From: Corynebacterium sp. 74A
GTDB taxonomy: Bacteria; Actinomycetota; Actinomycetes; Mycobacteriales; Mycobacteriaceae
NCBI RefSeq assembly: GCF_008930665.1
Contig: NZ_PQMG01000001.1
Span: 124,001 to 188,000 of the forward strand
DNA: 64,000 nt
Direction of reading: 5' to 3'
The position numbers and the translations under genes were made by a program. The stretch's first letter is position 1, and every line of letters begins with the position of its first letter. The notes beneath the pieces were generated by a model that did no database searches, was not told the origin of the DNA, and saw only the letters and a list, made by a program, of their open reading frames with translations. Positions 59,244 to 64,000 of the stretch are shown here, piece after piece.

Positions 59244-60788
59244 ATGGGTGATGCAGTAAGTAATGAGACCTACACGCCGCGACAGCGCACGCGCTATCGC
59301 CAACGCCTCATGGATGATCTGGAGGTGTTTGACCGCCACCTCCAAGACGCCGAGTTCATCAACGAAGGCACCATCGGGCTCGAGCTCGAGCTCAACCTCG
59401 TCGATGAGAAGATGCAGCCGACGCTGTGCAATGACGCGGTGCTCGCCGAGCTCTCCGATGAGTACCAGTCCGAGATCGGGGCCTATAACGTCGAGCTGAA
59501 TCATCCGCCGCTGTCCATCGCGGGCACGGGGCTGCAGGAACTGGTCGATGGGCTCACCGAACGCCTCGAGACCGTGCGCAAGGCCGCCGCCACTGCCGGC
59601 GCAGAGGTGGCGATGGTCGGCACCCTGCCGAGTGTGAGCACCGATTTTCTACGCGGGCCTTCGTGGATGACCCCCGAAAATCGCTATAAGGCGCTGTCCA
59701 ACAGCATCGTGGAATCCCGCGGCGAACTCGTCCACATCGAGCTCGAACGGGAAGAATCCTACAACGAGGAATTCGAGGACATCGCGCCCGAATCCACCTG
59801 CACCTCCATCCAGCTGCATCTGCAGGTGGCACCGGATCGCTTCGCTGATGCGTGGAATGCCTCCCAAGCCATCGCCGGCGTGCAGACCGCGCTTAGCGCC
59901 AACTCCCCGCTTTTTGCGGGCCACAAGCTGTGGCACGAGTCCCGTATCCCCGTGTTTGAGCAGTCCATCGACACTCGCACCCCGGAGCTGATTCATCAGG
60001 GTGTGCGCCCGCGTGTCTGGTTTGGTGAACGCTGGATTACCAGCGCCTTTGACCTCTTCGAGGAGAATGTCCGCTACTTTTCGCCACTGCTGCCCGAGGA
60101 CCGCCTCGAGGCCGGCACCCCCGTGGTGACCGATGGCAAACCCGGGCTTCACTACCTGAGTATGCAAAATGGCACCATTTGGCGGTGGAACCGCCCGATC
60201 TACGATCCCAATACCGAGTTGGCGCACATCCGCGTGGAAAACCGCCTCTTGCCGGCCGGGCCCACGGTGGCCGATATCGTCGCCGATGCCGCCTTCTACT
60301 ACGGCATGGTGAAGTTCCTCGCCGATCAGACCCGCCCCGTGTGGTCGCGTCTAACCTTCGAGGATGCCGAACGCAACTTCTTCGCCGGCGCCCGCAATGG
60401 CCTCCACGCCAACATGACCTGGCCCACCCTCGGCACCATCCACGTCTCCGAGCTAGTCACCGAGCATCTGCTCCCCCAGGCCGAACAGGGCCTGAAGAAC
60501 CTGCACGTCGACCCCGCACTGATCGACCGCTACCTCGGCATTATCGAAGGGCGCGCCCGGACCCGCCAGAATGGCGCCACGTGGCAGCTGGCCGCCCTCG
60601 ACGATGCAGCCGCGACCATCATGGCCGAGGGCGCACGCTCACGCACCGCCGTCGAGACGCATAGCGACTCCCTCAACACCCCAGATTCACCGGTGCGGCG
60701 CGCGGCCATCACCCAGATGCTCAAGGCCTATCTCCGCAACCAGAAATCCGGGGAGCCGGTGCATACCTGGTCCACCAGCGTCTCCTAG
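59244..60788 (+). CDS. Glutamate-cysteine ligase family 2 (GCS2) protein
   Basis: Protein of 514 residues with GCS2 features: an INEGTIGLELELNLVD metal/ATP-binding strand, a YNVELNHPPLSI segment, CTSIQLHLQV, LFAGHKLWHESRIPVFEQS and HIRVENRLLPAGPTV. These are carboxylate-amine ligases of the YbdK/EgtA superfamily. Corynebacteria make mycothiol rather than glutathione, so true gamma-glutamylcysteine synthesis is uncertain; the substrate is not assigned. Longer than YbdK (about 370 residues) through its C-terminal half. Likely leaderless. Confidence 0.85.
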   Translation: MGDAVSNETYTPRQRTRYRQRLMDDLEVFDRHLQDAEFINEGTIGLELELNLVDEKMQPTLCNDAVLAELSDEYQSEIGAYNVELNHPPLSIAGTGLQELVDGLTERLETVRKAAATAGAEVAMVGTLPSVSTDFLRGPSWMTPENRYKALSNSIVESRGELVHIELEREESYNEEFEDIAPESTCTSIQLHLQVAPDRFADAWNASQAIAGVQTALSANSPLFAGHKLWHESRIPVFEQSIDTRTPELIHQGVRPRVWFGERWITSAFDLFEENVRYFSPLLPEDRLEAGTPVVTDGKPGLHYLSMQNGTIWRWNRPIYDPNTELAHIRVENRLLPAGPTVADIVADAAFYYGMVKFLADQTRPVWSRLTFEDAERNFFAGARNGLHANMTWPTLGTIHVSELVTEHLLPQAEQGLKNLHVDPALIDRYLGIIEGRARTRQNGATWQLAALDDAAATIMAEGARSRTAVETHSDSLNTPDSPVRRAAITQMLKAYLRNQKSGEPVHTWSTSVS

Positions 60789-60856
60789 GTGGTGGCTCGC
60801 GGACGGCGGAGCGCTTCTGTGCGCAATCATGTCGATGAGCGCGGATATGCACGGCC

Positions 60857-60862
60857 TACACT
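60857..60862 (+). promoter_or_regulatory. -10 element of the DoxX-like gene
   Basis: TACACT lies eight bases before the GTG at 60871 with no ribosome-binding site, consistent with a leaderless mRNA. Confidence 0.4.
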
Positions 60863-60870
60863 AGGTACAC

Positions 60871-61302
60871 GTGAGCTGTTTTAAGAATCTCCCGTGCCGC
60901 TGTTCCTCCGACTCAATGCCGAACTCGCCGCTGCGTTCTGGCGTGTGGGCGAGCGTGTTTGGCCTCGCCGGAGCCCTGCACTTCGTGCACCCGCACAACT
61001 TCGATGCCATCGTGCCCGCAGCTGTGCCTGGCACCAAGCGCCAGTGGACCTACGCCAGCGGCGTCGCCGAGTTGGCACTCGCCGGCGCTATTGCCGCCAC
61101 CACTCTCGCACCCAGCCTGCGCCCCTACCAGAACAAGCTGGTGGCTCCGGCCGCTGCTGTCTTCTTGGCAGCGGTGTGGCCGGCGAATATGAAGATGGCC
61201 TGGGACTGGCGGAATAAAAAGCCGCTGTTGAAAGCACTCGCATTCGCCCGCGTGCCCGCCCAGATCCCCATGATCAACTCCGTGCGCAAGCTCGGCGCCT
61301 GA
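60871..61302 (+). CDS. DoxX-like membrane protein
   Basis: Protein of 143 residues with four hydrophobic segments. The pattern GALHFVHPHNFDAIVPAAVP followed by YASGVAELALAG is typical of the DoxX/MauE-like family. Function unknown. GTG 60871 fits a leaderless promoter; an ATG at 60916 would remove a Cys-rich N-terminal extension (MSCFKNLPCRC) and is an alternative. Its stop codon is immediately followed by a short 10-bp repeat array. Confidence 0.7.
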   Translation: MSCFKNLPCRCSSDSMPNSPLRSGVWASVFGLAGALHFVHPHNFDAIVPAAVPGTKRQWTYASGVAELALAGAIAATTLAPSLRPYQNKLVAPAAAVFLAAVWPANMKMAWDWRNKKPLLKALAFARVPAQIPMINSVRKLGA

Positions 61303-61350
61303 GTCGCTTAGCGACGCTTAGTAGCGCCTAGCTGCGCTTAGTGGCACTTA
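61301..61350. repeat. Degenerate 10-bp tandem repeat
   Basis: Five consecutive 10-base units, each ending in CTTA or CCTA (consensus GNNGCGCTTA), begin at the stop codon of the DoxX-like gene. The array can fold as GTCGC-TTA-GCGAC (61303-61315) and, at its end, GGCAC-TTAAAC-GTGCC (61343-61358). It lies between convergent genes and may serve as a terminator. Confidence 0.6.
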
Positions 61351-61379
61351 AACGTGCCGGTGGGTGCCCTGAAGCTCCC

Positions 61380-61892
61380 CTATTTCCACGCATCCATGGC
61401 GGTGAGTGCCTCGCCGGAGCCCACAGCATCGGTGGTGATCACGGAGATCGTGCCATCGGTTTCCACGATCATCGCCGCGATCTGGCTGAGATCACCACGG
61501 CCCGCCGAGCGCGCCGCCTGGTAGATATCGGCCGTGCCCACGCGCGCCTTCTTCATGCCCGCATCGAGCATCACCCCGTCGCGCACCACCACGATCGCAT
61601 CGGCGGTGACGATCTCGCGCAGCGTCGTGGAGTGACGGATGACTGTGGCCACGACGTATTGCAGCCCAAGCAAAATGGCGATAGCCACAATGCCGGTGGC
61701 GTAGCTGAGATCCTTCGTCACCATCGCGGTCGAGAGGATCGAGCCGATGGCCACGGTCACAAGGAAGTCAAAGGCGTTGAGCTTCGCCAGCGAGCGCGCC
61801 CCTGCTATGCGCAGAAAAAACAGCAAGGTGACATAGCTGGCCGTTCCCACCGCGAGTGCCCGGATAATGGGAAACCACGAATCAAACCACAT
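61380..61892 (-). CDS. DUF421 (YetF-like) membrane protein
   Basis: Protein of 170 residues. Three N-terminal transmembrane helices are followed by a small cytosolic alpha/beta domain. The family motif RIAGARSLAKLNAFDFLVTVAIGS and VRDGVMLDAGMKKARVGTADIYQAAR are clear. Function unknown; some members stress-linked. ATG 61892 matches the family start; GTG 61934 is also open. It follows the ASCH gene on the same strand within 57 bases and may share its transcript. Confidence 0.88.
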   Translation of the reverse strand: MWFDSWFPIIRALAVGTASYVTLLFFLRIAGARSLAKLNAFDFLVTVAIGSILSTAMVTKDLSYATGIVAIAILLGLQYVVATVIRHSTTLREIVTADAIVVVRDGVMLDAGMKKARVGTADIYQAARSAGRGDLSQIAAMIVETDGTISVITTDAVGSGEALTAMDAWK

Positions 61893-61949
61893 AGCTGCCA
61901 GTGTGCCCGACGAGCGCCGGCTAAGCGAGATCACCCCCGTTATGCGCAG

Positions 61950-62423
61950 CTAGATGAGCACGTCCTCTGGGGTGATCACCTCGAAACGCAGCAGCACTAC
62001 TGGGGTGTGTGCGTCAAGCGATAATCCCGCAGCCCCCAGCTCCGCGCGGAATTCCTCCGATTCCCAGAACTCGCGATGGGCGTGCTCCCACTCGGCCACA
62101 CTGTCATAGCCCTCCCCTTCATCGCGGCAGTGCTGCAGATCCACCTGATGCAGCGGCACTACCCGCACCGAGGTGGTACGGGTGACACACACCGGCTGAT
62201 CCGCGCTATCGACTACCAGCTCATAGCCGCCGAGCAACTGCAGCGGATCTATGCCCTCGCGCTCGTACTCCACCACAAGGCCCGTGGTGGTCGTTTTCCG
62301 ACCATCCATAATCGCCGCCACCAACTGATCTCTCAGTGGGCCGGGAAAGGCGTACTCCCCCACCGGAATACGCCCGCGCAGCGCCTGAAGCGCGGTGATG
62401 TTCTGCGTGACCATGTACGCCAT
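61950..62423 (-). CDS. ASCH-domain protein
   Basis: Protein of 157 residues. The ASCH fold is shown by FPGPLRDQLVAAIMDGRKTTTTGLV, LGGYELVVDSADQPVCVTRTTSV and GEGYDSVAEWEHAHREFW. ASCH domains bind or act on RNA or modified nucleosides (for example N4-acetylcytidine amidohydrolase); which applies here is unknown. An internal ATG at 62414 is an alternative start. Upstream of DUF421 on the same strand. Confidence 0.86.
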   Translation of the reverse strand: MAYMVTQNITALQALRGRIPVGEYAFPGPLRDQLVAAIMDGRKTTTTGLVVEYEREGIDPLQLLGGYELVVDSADQPVCVTRTTSVRVVPLHQVDLQHCRDEGEGYDSVAEWEHAHREFWESEEFRAELGAAGLSLDAHTPVVLLRFEVITPEDVLI

Positions 62424-62631
62424 TCTGGCACGAGCCCCTCGATGTCGTGAGCGCGCAGGCGCTGGGCCGGCTGGGGCGCACGTAGTGGTGGCCGCGCTAG
62501 AATCGCACTCGGCTCCGTCCTCTCACGGGGACGGCTTCTTTCGTCGCTGCGCGGTGTACCCGCGCGCGATCGTGAGTACCTCGCGCAGCACTGCTTGGCG
62601 AGAGGATCACAGCGAGAGAAAGGAGGTGCTA

Positions 62632-62772
62632 TTGGCTCCAACGCCTGAACGCACGCCCGGTCGAGACGAAGAAAACCCCGGTGCCAGCCGGTCTAAGAAA
62701 CTGACGCTGGCTACCGAGGTTCTACGCTTCTTGACCGCTATCGTGAAGCTCGCCGTGGCGATCTTCACCTAG
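62632..62772 (+). CDS. 46-residue peptide with a hydrophobic C-terminal helix
   Basis: TTG start at 62632 preceded by a perfect AAGGAGG five bases away; a GTG six bases upstream is the alternative. The product has a polar, Pro/Arg/Glu-rich first half and a C-terminal amphipathic/hydrophobic helix (LATEVLRFLTAIVKLAVAIFT minus its last residue). No signal peptide, no known family. A strong terminator follows 15 nt after the stop, making a complete single-gene unit. It resembles in size the small secreted or membrane-active peptides of corynebacteria, but no homology is claimed. Confidence 0.6.
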   Translation: MAPTPERTPGRDEENPGASRSKKLTLATEVLRFLTAIVKLAVAIFT

Positions 62773-62786
62773 GGTCATGTACCCGG

Positions 62787-62824
62787 CACCCTCACAGTGC
62801 TGCAACACCGTGGGGGTGTTTTTT
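62787..62824 (+). terminator. Terminator after the 46-residue peptide gene
   Basis: Arms CACCCTCACAGTG and CACCGTGGGGGTG pair with two non-Watson-Crick positions and are followed by a run of six T. Confidence 0.85.
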
Positions 62825-62927
62825 AGTTCCAGCAGGGCGGTGGTACGTGCTCTGCTGTTAGCTCCGAGTATAAGACCCGTCCTCCCAGCGCCGCAACGGC
62901 GGCGTTCACCCCTGCCTGCCGCTGCGT

Positions 62928-64000
62928 TTAGGCGCCACCACTCTCCCACTGTCCTTGGGAGTTGTCTTTCTCTGCGGGCGGGGATGTCGCCTCCTCTGTG
63001 GAGTCATCGGCGCTGAGTTTCGCGGCCCCCAGCGCGCACAAACGGATGATCCATTGGAGGGTGAACAGAGCGAAGAGCAGAATCAGCAGCATCAAGATGC
63101 CAGCGGCGATATCCTGCACTCGAGTCCACTCAAACGCAGCGGCAGTCACTCCAATGATCATTATGGCGATCCCCCACTTTAGCGTCGCCCACATCCGCTT
63201 CAACGCAGACTTGTGTTTGCGCTGTCGCCGTTGAAGCGTGGTTTCGTTGGGTTCCGCTGCGCGCTGCTGCTCTTCAGAGATAGCTGCGGCGTGGGCCTGG
63301 GCTGGCTTCTTCTCGTACGGCTCGTCGTCACCGTCCTTCTCGGGCGCTTCTTTCTTTTTCTCTTTCCCCTCCACGACGGCGTCGTCGCCATCGTCGTTAT
63401 CGTCATCCTTGTTGAATCCGCCGGCGTTCCACTCGTTCCGATCTGCATCCTCGTCGGCGTCGGCGTCTCCCACTTCCCCGTTGTCCTCGGTATCAGGGGT
63501 GGCGGCGTCATCTTCCCACTCATCCCAGTCCGAGTCGTCATCATCACTGTCCTCGGTTGGGTGCGTATCGGGCTGCATTCGCAGCGTGTCAGCGAAGGGT
63601 TCCGCGGTCCACTGACTATCGTCTCCCTCCGCCTCGGCCGGCTGATGCGACTCGTACTCTTCATCGGAGACAGCCCGGCGCGACCGCGATCGAGGCGTGC
63701 TGTCGCTGGGGTTGTTCTCCGTTTGGAGTCTGGCGAGCATCGCAGCGAAGGGTTCTTTGCCCTCGGGGGTGTCGGCGCCGCCGTGGTTGCCGTCCATGGC
63801 GTCATCATTATCGGAGTCGCTGGTCTGCTCGCCGCTCAACGACGTGGCGCTGTTGAAGCTACTGCGCATCGAGGAGCTAGAGGCGACGCCGCCAAGGTCC
63901 ATACGCTCAGACCTCGACCCCTCAGACATCGCATTCTCAGCTGTCCAGTCCGCGCTAGCTGGGTCCTCGCGGAGTGCTTCTTCGCTTCCCCACGGCGTCT
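62928..64000 (-). CDS. Acidic, low-complexity protein with two C-terminal transmembrane helices (5' end outside window)
   Basis: The frame is open to the right edge, so the true start is probably outside; an internal ATG at 63929 gives 333 residues. Visible parts in order: a Ser-rich segment, a basic patch (RSRSRR), a long Asp/Glu-rich stretch (about 63560-63370), a Lys/Glu-rich stretch, a basic juxtamembrane KHKSALKRMWATLKW, and two transmembrane helices (about 63170-63120 and 63105-63035) with a polar tail. The short motif EPFA(A/D)xL occurs twice. No family recognised. The topology suggests a membrane-anchored protein with a large disordered cytoplasmic region. Confidence 0.65.
   Translation of the reverse strand, partial: TPWGSEEALREDPASADWTAENAMSEGSRSERMDLGGVASSSSMRSSFNSATSLSGEQTSDSDNDDAMDGNHGGADTPEGKEPFAAMLARLQTENNPSDSTPRSRSRRAVSDEEYESHQPAEAEGDDSQWTAEPFADTLRMQPDTHPTEDSDDDDSDWDEWEDDAATPDTEDNGEVGDADADEDADRNEWNAGGFNKDDDNDDGDDAVVEGKEKKKEAPEKDGDDEPYEKKPAQAHAAAISEEQQRAAEPNETTLQRRQRKHKSALKRMWATLKWGIAIMIIGVTAAAFEWTRVQDIAAGILMLLILLFALFTLQWIIRLCALGAAKLSADDSTEEATSPPAEKDNSQGQWESGGA

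Overview
This is a GC-rich actinobacterial chromosome segment. Gene content and order point to a Corynebacterium species or close relative within the Mycobacteriales. The evidence is aconitase with its TetR regulator AcnR, a divergent Rv1476-like membrane protein, the suf operon with SufR, the mannosyltransferase MptB, ctaA and ctaB flanking the tkt-tal-zwf-opcA-pgl operon, secG-tpiA-pgk-gap, whiA-yvcK-rapZ-uvrC and a riboflavin operon. This order is the conserved backbone of C. glutamicum and, with more scrambling, of M. tuberculosis (Rv1405-Rv1476 region). No rRNA, tRNA, transposase, integrase or CRISPR array was seen.

Layout. 1-890: a frame leaving the left edge, then a gene-poor stretch with a CRP/GlxR-like site and a hairpin. 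891-9.6 kb: Rv1476-like protein, acn, acnR, fhs, a class I glutamine amidotransferase, and an ACT-domain/UPF0210 pair. 9.6-12.6 kb: an ABC-F ATPase and a lycopene-cyclase-like flavoprotein. 12.6-19.4 kb: the suf Fe-S assembly operon on the minus strand (sufR-B-D-C-S-U-T). 19.4-26.4 kb: mptB, an ABC-2 type transporter, ctaA, a quinone reductase, and ctaB. 26.9-33.8 kb: the pentose phosphate operon. 33.9-37.6 kb: secG, tpiA, pgk and gap, without the ppc gene that sits beside secG in C. glutamicum. 38.1-51.2 kb: a tightly packed minus-strand run whiA-yvcK-rapZ-uvrC-PH protein-ribH-ribBA-ribE-ribD-rpe-rsmB-fmt-def. 51.4-64 kb: accessory region. It holds a glycerolipid cluster (small protein, glpD, TetR, alkyl-DHAP-synthase-like flavoprotein, lipid kinase), a YhgE/Pip exporter-like protein, a GCS2-family ligase, a DoxX-like protein, DUF421, an ASCH protein, a 46-residue peptide gene, and an acidic two-TM protein leaving the right edge.

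How the parts fit. The core is central carbon and cofactor metabolism: aconitase and its repressor, lower glycolysis, the oxidative and non-oxidative pentose phosphate pathway, riboflavin from GTP and ribulose-5-phosphate (rpe lies in the rib operon), Fe-S cluster supply and heme A for cytochrome oxidase.

The most unusual signals are two. First, an exact 12-bp word (GCTTATCGACGC) occurs seven times, in or next to intergenic gaps, and usually faces the downstream gene in one orientation. Second, the glpD/TetR/AGPS-like/lipid-kinase cluster has start-stop overlaps and a perfect 14-bp palindrome between its divergent arms, which suggests a regulated glycerolipid (possibly ether-lipid) pathway. 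Recognisable operators for AcnR and SufR, several promoters placed as for leaderless mRNAs, and many intercistronic hairpins are also annotated.
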